Assembly (NCBI RefSeq): GCF_017876155.1
Contig: NZ_JAGINP010000007.1
Location: 186,001 to 250,000, forward strand
Direction: 5' to 3'
Source: Azospirillum rugosum
GTDB taxonomy: Bacteria; Pseudomonadota; Alphaproteobacteria; Azospirillales; Azospirillaceae
DNA: 64,000 nt
The position numbers and the translations under genes were made by a program. Within the stretch, counting starts at the first letter, position 1. Every line of letters begins with the position of its first letter. Of the stretch, positions 17,617 through 27,482 are shown piece by piece. Below the pieces are notes generated by a model. The model saw nothing but the letters and a program-made list of their open reading frames with translations, made no database searches and was not told the DNA's origin.

Positions 17617-18908
17617 CCTTGCGCTATGGCCCCCGGTTCGCTTGGTACGGGGATGATTTCACCGGCGCCACCGACACGCTGGCGACGCTGGCGAAGGCGG
17701 GGCAGCGCGCGCTGCTCCTCCTCGGCATCCCCGACGCGGCGCGGCTGGCGTCGCTCGGCGATCTCGACGCGCTGGGCATCGCCGGGGCCGCGCGCACCAT
17801 GAACCCCGAGGCCATGCGGGCCGAACTGGAGCCGGTCGGGCGCTTCTTCGCCGGGCTCGGCGTGCCGGTGATGCATTACAAGTGCTGCTCCACTTTCGAC
17901 AGCGCGCCGCATGTGGGCAGCATCGGCGCGGCTGTGGCGGCGCTGCGGCCCTTTTTCCCCAACCGCTTCCTGCCCATCGTCGGCGGGCAGCCGAACATCG
18001 GCCGCTACTGCCTGTTCAGCAATTTGTTTGCTGCGGCGGGTACCGGCGGAACCGTGCACCGCATCGACCGCCATCCGACGATGAGCCGGCACCCGGTCAC
18101 CCCGATGGCGGAGGCTGACCTGCGCCGGCACCTCGCCGCGCAGGGGCTGGACGGGCTGGGGGCGCTCCATTATCCGGATTACGACTTGGCCCCGCCGGCG
18201 CTCGACGCGCGGCTGGACGGGCTGGTGGAGAGCGGGGAGGGCGGCGTGCTTCTGGATGTCGGCAGCCCGGCGCATTTGGAGCCGGTCGGCCGCCTGATTC
18301 ACGAGCGCGCGCAACGCGCCACGCTCCTCGCCGTCGGGCCGAGCAGTGTCGCGCAGGCGCTGGCGACGCAGTGGCGGGCGGGCGCCGTTTCGGATGGCGG
18401 GCTGGCGCCGGCCTCCGGGCCGGTCTTCGTAATGGCGGGCAGCCTGTCGCCGGTCACGCGGCGGCAGGTGGAGGCCGCCGCTTCCTTCGAGCGTATCCCG
18501 GCCGACGCCGGCCGGCTGTGCGGAGACCCCACCTATGCGGCGGCCTTGCTGGAGCAGGTCGCCGGCCTCCTGCGGGCCGGGCGCCATGCGCTGGTCTGGA
18601 CGGCGCCGCCGGACGGAAACGCGGACACGACGCAGGCCGCGGCCGTGGCCGACGCGACGGCGGCCTTCATCGCGGCGGTGGTGCGTGCCGTGCCGCTGCG
18701 CCGCATCGGCATCCTGGGCGGCGACACGTCGAGCAAGGCGGTGGCGGCGCTCGGCTGCTGGGGATTGTCCTACGTGACGACGCTCTCGCCCGGCGTGACG
18801 GTCAGCCGCAGCCACAGCGCGGACGCAGCCGCGGACGGGCTGGAGCTGATGCTGAAGGGCGGGCAGATGGGCAGCGAGGATTTGTTGGAGCGGTTGGTTC
18901 GGGGGTGA
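17613..18908 (+). CDS. DUF1537 four-carbon-acid/3-oxo-isoapionate kinase family protein
   Basis: The 431-residue protein begins R-F-A-W-Y-G-D-D-F-T-G-A-T-D, the N-terminal signature of DUF1537 sugar-acid kinases (substrate-binding D14/D15), and carries the C-terminal nucleotide motif G-G-D-T-S-S-K near 369-375. Members phosphorylate threonate, erythronate, or 3-oxo-isoapionate (OiaK). Pairing with a RuBisCO-like protein favours the OiaK role by analogy. It starts at GTG 17613, overlapping the stop of the preceding gene (GTGA), so the two are translationally coupled. It is the last gene of the operon. Confidence 0.85.
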   Translation: MTLRYGPRFAWYGDDFTGATDTLATLAKAGQRALLLLGIPDAARLASLGDLDALGIAGAARTMNPEAMRAELEPVGRFFAGLGVPVMHYKCCSTFDSAPHVGSIGAAVAALRPFFPNRFLPIVGGQPNIGRYCLFSNLFAAAGTGGTVHRIDRHPTMSRHPVTPMAEADLRRHLAAQGLDGLGALHYPDYDLAPPALDARLDGLVESGEGGVLLDVGSPAHLEPVGRLIHERAQRATLLAVGPSSVAQALATQWRAGAVSDGGLAPASGPVFVMAGSLSPVTRRQVEAAASFERIPADAGRLCGDPTYAAALLEQVAGLLRAGRHALVWTAPPDGNADTTQAAAVADATAAFIAAVVRAVPLRRIGILGGDTSSKAVAALGCWGLSYVTTLSPGVTVSRSHSADAAADGLELMLKGGQMGSEDLLERLVRG

Positions 18909-18912
18909 GTTG

Positions 18913-19042
18913 AGTGGTCGCGTCGGGCCCCCACCCTAACCCTCCCCCACCTTCGGCGAGGGAGGGGACTGCCGCCGCGCGTCCCTGAAAGCCCTCCCCC
19001 GCGAAGTGGGGGAGGGTTGGGTGGGGGCCCGACGCGACCACT
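18913..19042. repeat. Long GC-rich inverted repeat between convergent genes
   Basis: The outer 24-bp arms (18913-18936 and 19019-19042) are perfect inverted repeats beginning AGTGGTCGCGTCGGGC. They extend inward imperfectly through an A-C-C-C-T-C-C-C-C-C block matched by GGGGGAGGGT. The element separates the kinase gene from the convergent chemoreceptor gene and could end transcription both ways. The inner CCCTC blocks match the element at 37451-37549. Confidence 0.75.
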
Positions 19043-19065
19043 CCCCCCTCCACCCACTACCCCCA

Positions 19066-20736
19066 TCACACCCGGTAATACTGCACCAGTCCCACCAACC
19101 CCTCACCAAGGTCGTTCAGGTTGGCGGCGGCGCCTTCCAGCTGGCGGGTGCCGGCGGCGGTCTGGGTGCCGGCGTCGCGGATGTTCTGCATGGCGCGGGT
19201 GACCTGCTCCAGGCCGATCTGCTGCTGGTTGGTGCCGGCGACGATCTGCTGGAAGGCGAGCAGGCTTTCCTGGACGCTCTCGGCGAGATCGCGGATGGTC
19301 GCCTGGGTGGCGTCGGTCTGCCGCTTGCCCGCACCCACGCGCTTGACCGCCTCCTCGGTCAGCATCACGGACGCGTTGATGCCGTGCTGGATCTCGCTGA
19401 GGTTGGAGCGGACCTGCGCGGTGGCTTCCTTGGCCTGGTCGGCCAGGCTCTTGATCTCGCTGGCCACCACGGCGAAGGTGCGGCCGTGCTCGCCGGCCGC
19501 CGCGGCCTCGATGGCGGCGTTGAGCGCCAGCAGGTGGGAACGCTCGGCGATGTCGTTGACGGTCAGGATGATCTCGCCGATCGCCTGCGTGCGCTCCGAC
19601 AGCAGGACGATGTTTTCCGCCACCGCCTCGGCCTGCTCGCGGATCGCGTCCATGGCCTGGTTGGTGTCCTCCACCGCCTTCAGCCCGGTCTCGCTGGTCG
19701 CCGCCGCGGCCTGCGCGTTCTCCGCCACGCCCTGGGCGCGGCGGTTGATCTGAGCGCCGGACTCGGTGATCTCGCTCAGCGTCGCCGTGGTCTCCTCCAC
19801 CGCGGCCAGCTGCTGCGCCACGCTCGCCGCCTGCTGCTGCGTGGAGGCGCGGATCTGCGCCGTTGCCGCGTGCATGCTCTCCGCCGTCGCGCGGGTGGAA
19901 GACGCGACGGTGCGCAGCTTCGCCGCCATGTCGTTGAGATAGCGGCCGAGCGTCGCCAACTCGTCGGAACCCTCCGCGGCGACCTGCTGCGTCAGGTCAC
20001 CGTCCCGCACCTGCCCGGTCAGCCGGACGGCCCGGCGCAGGCGCGCGGTGATCGAGCGGCTGGTCAGGAAGGCGATGGCGATGGCGACCACGATCGCCAC
20101 GATGCCGGCGATCACGGCGGATTCGATCAGTTCCCGCCGGAGCTGCCGGATGCGGTCCTGGCCGGCTTGCGCCAGCCCCTCGCTGATCTGGCTGCCGTCG
20201 GTGATGTTGGTGTCGATGACCGCGCGCATCGCGGTCAATTGCGGCTGCACGGCGCGCGCGTCGTCCACACGCCCCTGGAGGAGCTTGTCGAACATCGGGA
20301 TGGCGTCCTTCTGGACCCGCTGGAAGGCGTCGCGCAGGCGGCTGGAGCGGTCGATCATCTCCTTCCACAGCCGCTCCCGCGCGCTGGAGATCGGAGCGCC
20401 CGCGCTGGTGACGGCCAGCGTGTGGAGACGGTCCACCAGCCCGTTCACCTTCTCGCTTTCGGCGATGTAGCCCTGCTGGAGCAAGATCACGTCCGGGAGC
20501 CGGTTTTCAGCCCTGGCGATCACCGCTTCGGCGACGGCGCTCTCCCGCTGGCTGCGCAGGTCCGACTGGAGCACGGCGATTTCCTTCAGCAAAGCCGCCG
20601 CTTCGATGTCGTGGTTGGAAACATCCTCGACGACGCCCAGAACCCGGTCCACCCGGTTCGCTTCGTAGAGCAGGGGCAGGACAACGAGGCAACACATGAC
20701 ACCAAAGCCGATGCTCAGCTTTTGCGCGATCTTCAC
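19066..20736 (-). CDS. Methyl-accepting chemotaxis protein
   Basis: The 556-residue receptor has a membrane helix at the start, a periplasmic helical region of about 170 residues (four-helix-bundle type), a second membrane helix near 195-220, a HAMP domain, and a cytoplasmic signalling domain. The conserved hairpin tip reads R-S-H-L-L-A-L-N-A-A-I-E-A-A, and the flanking helices hold methylation sites. It signals to CheA/CheW; the ligand is unknown. Translation starts at GTG 20736, seven bases after GAGGA. It lies downstream of the fru operon but is separated from it by a terminator. Confidence 0.92.
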   Translation of the reverse strand: MKIAQKLSIGFGVMCCLVVLPLLYEANRVDRVLGVVEDVSNHDIEAAALLKEIAVLQSDLRSQRESAVAEAVIARAENRLPDVILLQQGYIAESEKVNGLVDRLHTLAVTSAGAPISSARERLWKEMIDRSSRLRDAFQRVQKDAIPMFDKLLQGRVDDARAVQPQLTAMRAVIDTNITDGSQISEGLAQAGQDRIRQLRRELIESAVIAGIVAIVVAIAIAFLTSRSITARLRRAVRLTGQVRDGDLTQQVAAEGSDELATLGRYLNDMAAKLRTVASSTRATAESMHAATAQIRASTQQQAASVAQQLAAVEETTATLSEITESGAQINRRAQGVAENAQAAAATSETGLKAVEDTNQAMDAIREQAEAVAENIVLLSERTQAIGEIILTVNDIAERSHLLALNAAIEAAAAGEHGRTFAVVASEIKSLADQAKEATAQVRSNLSEIQHGINASVMLTEEAVKRVGAGKRQTDATQATIRDLAESVQESLLAFQQIVAGTNQQQIGLEQVTRAMQNIRDAGTQTAAGTRQLEGAAANLNDLGEGLVGLVQYYRV

Positions 20737-20863
20737 AGCGGGTCCTCATTCAGCAGCTTCGGCAGTCTTAGCACCGATTGGGACTGCCCACTATGGCCGG
20801 GGAACGGCTTTTACTTTTGGATGGGCATAGATCGTCTGTCCGAGTCTGCCGGCGCCTGCCCAG

Positions 20864-20893
20864 AAAAAAAGCCACGCGCAGCGATGCGCGTGG
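20864..20893 (-). terminator. Rho-independent terminator of the fruBKA operon
   Basis: On the minus strand a strong stem GCCACGCGCA...TGCGCGTGGC (20871-20893) is followed by seven T residues (complement of 20864-20870). It is about 115 bp past the fruA stop and before the chemoreceptor gene, so it ends the fru transcript. Confidence 0.85.
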
Positions 20894-20986
20894 CCGGAGT
20901 CTAGGGAGGAAACGCCCTATGAGAGCGTGCTGCGCAGGGCAGCGGGGTCACCATAACCGGGTGTGTCCCGACCGTCCACGGTTTCG

Positions 20987-21000
20987 TGTAATCGTTTTCA
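20987..21000 (-). promoter_or_regulatory. FruR-like operator sequence just after fruA
   Basis: On the minus strand this reads TGAAAACGATTACA, identical over 14 bases to the site at 26348-26361 in the fruB/fruR promoter region. It lies eight bases downstream of the fruA stop codon and upstream of the terminator. Its function here is unknown. Confidence 0.5.
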
Positions 21001-21008
21001 GGACCCTG

Positions 21009-22778
21009 TTATGCGGCGGCCTTGACGGCGACCACGGCCGGGCGCTTCAGCAGGCGCAGCGCGACGGCGGTGGTCACCGTGCCGACGAGGATGGCCACGA
21101 CGTAGCCGGCAAGGTGGGTGACCGCGTTGGGGATGGGCAGCACGAAGACGCCGCCGTGCGGCACCTTCAGCTCCGCCCCGATGCCCATGGAGATGGCGCC
21201 GGTCAGGGCGGCGCCCAGCACCAGCGCGGGGATGACGCGCAGCGGGTCGCGGGCGGCGAAGGGGATGGCGCCCTCCGTGATGAAGGCGACGCCCAGCACG
21301 GCGGCGGCGTTGCCGGCCTCCCGCTCCTCGGCGGTGAAGCGGTCGGCGAACAGCTTGGTGGCGAGCGCGAGGCCCAGCGGCGGCACCATCCCCGCGGCCA
21401 TGGCGGCGGCCATGGGGGTGTAGACCTGGCTGGCGATCAGGCCGGTGGAGAAGGCGTAGGCCGCCTTGTTGACCGGGCCGCCCATGTCGAAGGCCATCAT
21501 CGCGCCGATCAGCAGGCCGAGCAGGATGGCGCTGCTGCCCTGCATGCCCTTCAGCCAGGCGCTGAGCACGGCCAGCGCCTCGGCCACCGGGGTGCCGACC
21601 ACGTAGATCATGGCGAGGCCGGTGATCAGCGACCCCAGCAGCGGCAGGATCAGCACCGGCTTCAGCCCTTCCAGATTGCGGTGCAACCGGATGTGCCGGT
21701 TCAGCCAGGACGTTACATAGCCGGCAATGAAACCCGCGGCGATGCCGCCCAGGAAGCCGGCGCCGAGGTTGGCGGCCAGCAGGCCCCCGACCATGCCCGG
21801 CGTGATGCCCGGCCGGTCGGCGATGGAAAAGGCGATGTAGCCGGCCAGCGCCGGCACCATCAGCGCGAAGGCGCCCTTGGCCCCGATCTGGAACAGGGCG
21901 TGGCCCAGCGTGCCCTGCTGGCTGTCCTCGAACACGTAGATGCCGCCGAGCGCGAAGGCGATGGCGATCAGCAGGCCGCCGGTCACCACGAAGGGCAGCA
22001 TGAAGGACACGCCGGTCATCAGGTGCTTGTAGGGACCGCTGCGCTGGGCCGCGCGCTCCGCCTTGCCGGCGGCGACCGCCTCCGTCAGGTGGGGCGAGGT
22101 CCCGGCCGTCGCGGTGCCGTAGGGGCTGGCCTCCGCCAGGGCGCGCTCGATCAGGGCGCGGCCATCGTTGATGGCGGGCTTGGTCCCGCTGCGGAACAGG
22201 CGCTTGCCGGCGAAGCGGCTGAGGTCGACCTGCGTGTCGGCAGCGATCAGCACGAGGTCGGCGTCGCGGATCTCGTCGTCGGTCAGCGTGTCGCGGGCGC
22301 CGACCGACCCCTGCGTCTCCACCCGCACCTGATGGCCCAGCGCCGCCGCCGCCTGCTGGATTCCCTCCGCCGCCATGAAGGTGTGGGCGATGCCCGTCGG
22401 GCAGGAGGTGATGGCGACGATGCGGCGTGCGCCGGTCGCGGCCGGCGCCGCTGCGGGGGCTGTTGCCGACGTGGAAGCTGCGGAGAGCGCCTGCTCCAGC
22501 ACCGCGCGCGCGTTGCCCAGCACGGCGTCGAGCGCCGCCGCCGTGCGCTTCAGCCCGGCGAAGCGTTCCTCGCCCAGGTCGCCGGAGCCGACCAGGATGA
22601 CTCCCTGCGCGCGCTCCGCCGCGTTGGCGGGCAGGCCGTTGCGGATGCCGAGGCTGGTGCGCACCTCCACCTCGATGCTGTGGCCGAGCGCGGCGGCGGC
22701 CTTGCGCAGGGCCTCGGCGGCCAGGACGGCCTGGGTGCTGAGGTCGCCCGCGGCGACCACGGCCAGCATATTCGCCAT
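21009..22778 (-). CDS. fruA: Fructose PTS transporter, EIIBC component
   Basis: The 589 residues comprise a degenerate IIB' domain (1-100), an Ala/Pro linker, an active IIB domain with the phosphocysteine C126 in [10 protein letters not shown], and a IIC domain of several membrane helices from about 260 on. It imports fructose and phosphorylates it to fructose 1-phosphate, taking phosphate from FruB. GGGAGG precedes ATG 22778. It is the third gene of fruBKA, 35 bp after fruK. Confidence 0.95.
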   Translation of the reverse strand: MANMLAVVAAGDLSTQAVLAAEALRKAAAALGHSIEVEVRTSLGIRNGLPANAAERAQGVILVGSGDLGEERFAGLKRTAAALDAVLGNARAVLEQALSAASTSATAPAAAPAATGARRIVAITSCPTGIAHTFMAAEGIQQAAAALGHQVRVETQGSVGARDTLTDDEIRDADLVLIAADTQVDLSRFAGKRLFRSGTKPAINDGRALIERALAEASPYGTATAGTSPHLTEAVAAGKAERAAQRSGPYKHLMTGVSFMLPFVVTGGLLIAIAFALGGIYVFEDSQQGTLGHALFQIGAKGAFALMVPALAGYIAFSIADRPGITPGMVGGLLAANLGAGFLGGIAAGFIAGYVTSWLNRHIRLHRNLEGLKPVLILPLLGSLITGLAMIYVVGTPVAEALAVLSAWLKGMQGSSAILLGLLIGAMMAFDMGGPVNKAAYAFSTGLIASQVYTPMAAAMAAGMVPPLGLALATKLFADRFTAEEREAGNAAAVLGVAFITEGAIPFAARDPLRVIPALVLGAALTGAISMGIGAELKVPHGGVFVLPIPNAVTHLAGYVVAILVGTVTTAVALRLLKRPAVVAVKAAA

Positions 22779-22813
22779 CTTTTCCTCCCGGGCGGAGACC
22801 CGCCCCGTCTTTG

Positions 22814-23764
22814 TTAGAGCGTGGTGACCTGGACTTGCGCGGCCAGCGACCGCACCGCGTCGGCACCGGGCAGGTTCGGACCGAAGCAGCCGAGCTTGGC
22901 CGTGGCGAAGGCCACCGACCGGCGGGCGACGCCCTCCGGCGGAAGGCCGTCGCGGAAGGCGGCGATCAGGCCCGCCACCATGGCGTCCCCGGCGCCGACG
23001 GTGCTGAGCGCGTTCACCGCCGGCAGGCGGGCGTGCAGCGCCGGCCCGTCCGACACGAACAGGGCGCCGTCGGCCCCCAGCGAGACCACCACCATGCCGA
23101 CCCCGCGGCCATGCAGGTCGCGCGCCGCGGCCAGGAGGTCGGCGGTCGTCGGCAGGGGCGTGCCGGCCCAGGCCTCCAGCTCGTGCCGGTTCGGCTTGAT
23201 GCAGAAGGGCAGGGGACCGGCCCCCGCCGCCAGCGCCGCCGCCAGAGGGGCGCCGCTGCTGTCCAGCACGACGCGGGCCCCCAGTGCGTGCAGGTCGGCG
23301 GTCAGCGCCGCGTAGCGGTCGTCGGCCAGCCCGTCCGGCAGGCTTCCGGCCAGCAGCACCAGCGAGTCCGGCACGACCAGACGCCGGAGCGTGTCGCGGA
23401 CCTGAGCCAGCGCATCGGTGGTGGCGGTCAGGCCCGGCAGGTTGATGTCGGTCGTGTCGCCGCTGCCGAGGTCGGCGATCTTGATGTTGACGCGGGTCTC
23501 TCCGGGCAGCCGGACGAACAGGTCGGTGATGCCCTTGGCGGCGAACAGCGCCTCGAACGGTGCGGCGTTGTCGGTGCCGAGCAGACCGGTGGCGGTCACC
23601 GGCGCGCCCCAGTCAGCAAGGCAGGAGGCGACGTTGACGCCCTTGCCCCCGGCGTTCCGGCGAACCGCCGTGGCCCGGTGGACCGTGCCGGGGCGCAGCG
23701 CCTGGACCGTGATGGTCTGGTCGATGGCCGGGTTCAGCGTGACGGTGATGATAGGCGCGGTCAT
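22814..23764 (-). CDS. fruK: 1-phosphofructokinase
   Basis: The 316-residue PfkB-family kinase opens with T-L-N-P-A-I-D, has the G-G-K-G-V-N-V-A substrate motif near residue 38, and ends with G-A-G-D-A-M-V-A-G, which holds the catalytic Asp and the anion hole. It converts fructose 1-phosphate to fructose 1,6-bisphosphate. Its ATG overlaps the fruB stop by 4 bp. Confidence 0.95.
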   Translation of the reverse strand: MTAPIITVTLNPAIDQTITVQALRPGTVHRATAVRRNAGGKGVNVASCLADWGAPVTATGLLGTDNAAPFEALFAAKGITDLFVRLPGETRVNIKIADLGSGDTTDINLPGLTATTDALAQVRDTLRRLVVPDSLVLLAGSLPDGLADDRYAALTADLHALGARVVLDSSGAPLAAALAAGAGPLPFCIKPNRHELEAWAGTPLPTTADLLAAARDLHGRGVGMVVVSLGADGALFVSDGPALHARLPAVNALSTVGAGDAMVAGLIAAFRDGLPPEGVARRSVAFATAKLGCFGPNLPGADAVRSLAAQVQVTTL

Positions 23765-26295
23765 GCCTCGCCTCCTTCCAGCGTTCCTTCCAGGGCGCGC
23801 ACCGCGTCGGCGGTCTCGCAGTCCAGCGCGCGAAGTGCTGCCTCGCGCAGGGCGGAAAGGTCGCTGGCGCGCAGCCGGTCCTTCACCGCCGGGATGTCGC
23901 GCGGGGTCATGGACAACTCCCGCACGCCCAGGCCGGCCAGCAGCGCCGCACCGAACGGGTCGCCGGCGATGCCGCCGCAGACGCCGACCCAGCGCCCGTG
24001 CCGCTCCGCCCCCTCCACCGTCAGGCGGATCAGGCGCAACACGGCCGGGTGCAGGCTGTCGGCCTCCGCCGCCAGTTCCGGGTGCTGGCGGTCGATGGCC
24101 AGGGCGTATTGCGTCAGGTCGTTGGTGCCGATGGAGAAGAAGTCCACGTGGCGGGCCAGCACGTCGGCCTGGATGGCGGCGGCCGGCACCTCCACCATGA
24201 TGCCGAGCGGCACGGGCGGTGCGTCCAGCTCGGCGCGCACGCGGTCGCAGGCGGCGCGCAGGGCCTGCACCTCCGGCAGGGCGGTGATCATCGGGAACAT
24301 GATGGACAGCGCGTGCCCGGAGGTCGCCCGCGCCTTGGCGGCGCGGTAGAGCGCGCGCAGCTGGATGTCCAGCAGGTCCGGCCGGCGCAGCAGCAGCCGG
24401 GCGCCGCGCACGCCGAGGAACGGGTTTTCCTCATGCGGCAAGTGCAGGTGCGGCACCTGCTTGTCGCCGCCGATATCCAGCGCGCGGACGATCAGGGGGC
24501 GGCCGTCCAGAGCCTCCAGCATGGCGCGGTAGGTCTCGAACTGCTCGTCCTCGCCGGGGGCGTCGGCGCGTTCCAGGAACAGGAACTCCGTGCGCATCAG
24601 GCCGACGCTCTCGGCACCCTGCGACAGGGCCATGGCGACTTGGTCGGGGCGGTTGACGTTGGCGCCGATCTCCACCTCGTGCCCGTCGCGGGTGCGGGCG
24701 GGAAGGCCGCGCCGGGCCTCCTCCTCCGCCTTGCGCGCCTGTTCGCGGTCGATCCAGGCTCGTGCCGAGGCGACGTCGGCGTCCGACGGCGTCAGGTGCA
24801 GGCGCCCGGCCTGGCCGTCCAGAACGGCGGGGGTGCCGTTCGCCAGCTCCAGCAGGGCGCCGCCGCCCGCCACCATGGCCGGCAGCCCGAGCGTGCGCGC
24901 CAGGATGGCGGTGTGGGAAGTCGGGCCGCCCTGCGCGGTGGCGAGGCCGATCACCCGGCCCATGTCCAGCGCCGCGGTGTCCGACGGCGACAGGTCGTCG
25001 GCGACGAGGATGCAGGGCGTGTCGGGAAGGTCGCGCATGGAGCCGATCCGCAACGCCGGGTCGATGCGCGCCAGCACGCGCTGGCCCACGTCGCGCAGGT
25101 CGGCGGCGCGACCGGCGAGCACGGGGTTGTCCAGCGCCGACAGGCTGGCCGCGGTCCGCTCCACCGCCTGATGCCACGACCAGGCCACCCCGTGCCCCTC
25201 CACCATCAGCTGGCAGGCCAGGGTGACGAGATCGGTGTCGTTCAGCAGCTCCGCCTGGGCGGTGAAGATCCCCGCCTCCGAGGGGCCGAGCCGGCGGGCG
25301 GTGTCGTCGGCCAGCGCCTTCAAATGCTGGCGGGTCAGGGTCAGCGCCTCGTGCAGCCGGTTGCCGCCCTCGATCAGGGAGACGGGCTGGTCCGGCACGG
25401 TCAGTTCGGCGGACTGAAGAACGTGGATCGGGCCGATGGCCAGGCCCGGGCTGGCGGGGATGCCGGCGACGGCGGGCAGGGCGCCCGGTGGCGTCCAGCC
25501 GCGCGCGGGCGCGCGGGCCTTCTGCGCCGCGGCGGCGGCGTCCGCCTTCTCCCGCGCGGTCAGGCGGGTGATGGCCGTCTTCATGCGGGCCAGCGCCGCC
25601 ACGGCGTCCTCCCCCTCGGCCGAGACAACCACGGAATCGCCCGCGCGCAATCCCAGTTGCAGGATCGCCACGAGCGCCTTGGCGTCGGCCACTTGGTCAC
25701 CGTGGCGGATCTGCAAGCGGGCGGCGGACTGGCGGGCGGCCTCCACCCAGGCGGTGGCGGGGCGGGCGTGCAGGCCGGCGGGGTAGTCGACCACCCACTC
25801 GAACCGCTCCGCCAAGTCGCTGCCGGGGGCGGACGGGGCCGCGCTCGGCTGGTCCTCGTTCAGCGCGGCGAGCAGGGCGGAGGGGTCGTCCACCGTGAAC
25901 AGGCCGGTCAGGCGCGCCTCGTCCTGCATCAGGCGGGTCAGGCGCCGCAGCACCGCCAGGTGCGAATCCGATTGCGCGGCGATGGCGACCACGAGGTGGG
26001 CGGTCTGGCCCGGATTCCACTCCACGCCCTGCGGCACCTGCAGGATGGCGATGCCGTTGCGGCGGACGAGGTTGCGGTCCTCGACCATGCCGTGGGGGAT
26101 GGCGACGCCGTGGCCGAGGAACGTGTTCGCCACCGCCTCGCGCCGCAGCATGCTGTCGGCGTAGGCCGGATCGATGCAACCCGCGGCGATGAGCAGCTGG
26201 GCAGCCTCCCCGATGGCGTCCGCCTTGCCGGCGGGGCGGGCGTTCAGCCGGACGAGGTCCGGGGGCAGCGTCGCGGTCAGCGTTTCGGGTGCCAT
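23761..26295 (-). CDS. fruB: Multiphosphoryl transfer protein, fused IIA(Fru)-HPr-EI
   Basis: This 844-residue protein joins three phosphocarriers: the IIA(Fru) domain (about 1-150) with active His68 in V-A-I-P-H-G, HPr (about 165-255) with His176 in A-G-L-H-A-R-P-A, and enzyme I (from about 285) with the phospho-His near 461 in G-G-P-T-S-H-T-A-I-L. Phosphoenolpyruvate phosphate is passed through all three to FruA, so the system needs no separate pts genes for fructose. The fusion is common in alphaproteobacteria. GGAGGAG lies about ten bases before ATG 26295. Confidence 0.95.
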   Translation of the reverse strand: MAPETLTATLPPDLVRLNARPAGKADAIGEAAQLLIAAGCIDPAYADSMLRREAVANTFLGHGVAIPHGMVEDRNLVRRNGIAILQVPQGVEWNPGQTAHLVVAIAAQSDSHLAVLRRLTRLMQDEARLTGLFTVDDPSALLAALNEDQPSAAPSAPGSDLAERFEWVVDYPAGLHARPATAWVEAARQSAARLQIRHGDQVADAKALVAILQLGLRAGDSVVVSAEGEDAVAALARMKTAITRLTAREKADAAAAAQKARAPARGWTPPGALPAVAGIPASPGLAIGPIHVLQSAELTVPDQPVSLIEGGNRLHEALTLTRQHLKALADDTARRLGPSEAGIFTAQAELLNDTDLVTLACQLMVEGHGVAWSWHQAVERTAASLSALDNPVLAGRAADLRDVGQRVLARIDPALRIGSMRDLPDTPCILVADDLSPSDTAALDMGRVIGLATAQGGPTSHTAILARTLGLPAMVAGGGALLELANGTPAVLDGQAGRLHLTPSDADVASARAWIDREQARKAEEEARRGLPARTRDGHEVEIGANVNRPDQVAMALSQGAESVGLMRTEFLFLERADAPGEDEQFETYRAMLEALDGRPLIVRALDIGGDKQVPHLHLPHEENPFLGVRGARLLLRRPDLLDIQLRALYRAAKARATSGHALSIMFPMITALPEVQALRAACDRVRAELDAPPVPLGIMVEVPAAAIQADVLARHVDFFSIGTNDLTQYALAIDRQHPELAAEADSLHPAVLRLIRLTVEGAERHGRWVGVCGGIAGDPFGAALLAGLGVRELSMTPRDIPAVKDRLRASDLSALREAALRALDCETADAVRALEGTLEGGEA

Positions 26296-26347
26296 GGCGG
26301 GTCCGTCTCCTCCAACTGACTTTTGTGGCTTGTTGCAGCGCTGTTAT

Positions 26348-26361
26348 TGAAAACGATTACA
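26348..26361. promoter_or_regulatory. FruR operator candidate 1
   Basis: TGAAAACGATTACA matches the general LacI/GalR-family operator with a central CG. It lies 53 bp before fruB in the divergent fruB/fruR promoter region and is the likely binding site of the regulator encoded at 26467. Confidence 0.6.
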
Positions 26362-26438
26362 GTGGCCTTGTCAACGTGTCGAACATCACATGCAGCTTGC
26401 GCATTCGGGTGAAATGGGCAAATCTGGAGCGTCTGCTG

Positions 26439-26452
26439 TGGAAACGATTACA
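26439..26452. promoter_or_regulatory. FruR operator candidate 2
   Basis: TGGAAACGATTACA differs from the site at 26348 at one base. It lies 15 bp before the fruR start, so binding would repress fruR itself. The two sites are 91 bp apart, close to nine helical turns. Confidence 0.6.
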
Positions 26453-26466
26453 AAGACGACCGCACA

Positions 26467-27474
26467 ATGACCGTCAGCATCAAGGACGTGGCGCTCAAGG
26501 CCGGGGTTTCCGTCGCCACCGTGTCGCGGGTGCTGGGCAGCGGCCCGGTCAGCGACGCGCTCCGCGCGCGGGTGGAGGAGGCGGTTGCCGCCACCGGCTA
26601 CCGCCCGAACCTGTCCGCCCGGCGGCTGCGGTCACAGCACAGCCAGACCATCGGCCTGATCGTGTCGGACATCCGCAACCCCTTCTTCACGGCGGTCAGC
26701 CGCGCGGTGGAGGACGCCGCCTTCCAGGCCGGCATGCGGGTGATCCTGTGCAACACCGACGAGAACCCGGACCGTGAGGCCATGTACCTGCGCCTGATGC
26801 AGGAGGAGCGGGTCACCGGCCTGATCTTCGCGCCGACGCGCACGACGCTTGGCCGGCTGGACCGCGCCGGGCTGGATTTCCCGGTGGTGCTGATCGACCG
26901 CAGCGGGCCGTCCGGCCTGTATGATTCGGTGGTGCTGGACAACCAGCAGGCCGCCGCCGCGCTGGTCGGCCATCTGCACGCCCAGGGCTACCGGCGGATC
27001 GCCGGCCTGTTCGGCAACACCAGCACCACCGCCGTGGAGCGGCACGGCGGCTATCACGCCGCGATGATCGAGCATGGGCTGACGCCCGACGCCCGCTTCG
27101 TCCCGCCCTACGCCGAGGCCGCGGAGGCGGAGGTGGCGGGCTGGCTTGCCGACGGATCGAGTGTTGTGCGGCCTGACGCGGTGATGGTCAGCAACAGCCT
27201 GCTGCTGATGGGCGTGGTGAAGGCTGCGCGGAAACACGGCCTGTCGATTCCCGGTGATCTGGCCCTGGCCGGCTTCGACAACGAAGCGTGGACGGAACTG
27301 GTGGGGCCGGGGCTGACGGTCATCGAGCAGCCCGTCCACGAGATCGGCTGCGCCGCCATGAACCTTCTGTTCGAACGGTTGGACGTTCCGGACCGCCCCA
27401 CCCGCAAGGTGGTGCTGAGCGGGACCTGCGTCGTCCGGGGCTCGACGGCGCCGTGGGAGGCATCCCGGGTTTGA
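26467..27474 (+). CDS. fruR: LacI-family regulator of the fructose operon
   Basis: The 335 residues show the LacI HTH I-K-D-V-A-L-K-A-G-V-S-V-A-T-V-S-R-V-L-G (residues 5-24), a hinge helix region with R-P-N-L-S-A-R-R-L, and a sugar-phosphate-binding domain (about 60-330). By position it would sense fructose 1-phosphate or fructose 1,6-bisphosphate and control fruBKA. It is divergent from fruB over a 171-bp region holding two operator candidates. The ribosome binding site is weak. Confidence 0.85.
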   Translation: MTVSIKDVALKAGVSVATVSRVLGSGPVSDALRARVEEAVAATGYRPNLSARRLRSQHSQTIGLIVSDIRNPFFTAVSRAVEDAAFQAGMRVILCNTDENPDREAMYLRLMQEERVTGLIFAPTRTTLGRLDRAGLDFPVVLIDRSGPSGLYDSVVLDNQQAAAALVGHLHAQGYRRIAGLFGNTSTTAVERHGGYHAAMIEHGLTPDARFVPPYAEAAEAEVAGWLADGSSVVRPDAVMVSNSLLLMGVVKAARKHGLSIPGDLALAGFDNEAWTELVGPGLTVIEQPVHEIGCAAMNLLFERLDVPDRPTRKVVLSGTCVVRGSTAPWEASRV

Positions 27475-27482
27475 GGAACAAG

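Noticed and set aside
20778-22817. Long plus-strand frame opposite fruA
   Set aside because: FruA on the minus strand has all domain motifs; the opposite translation is low complexity.
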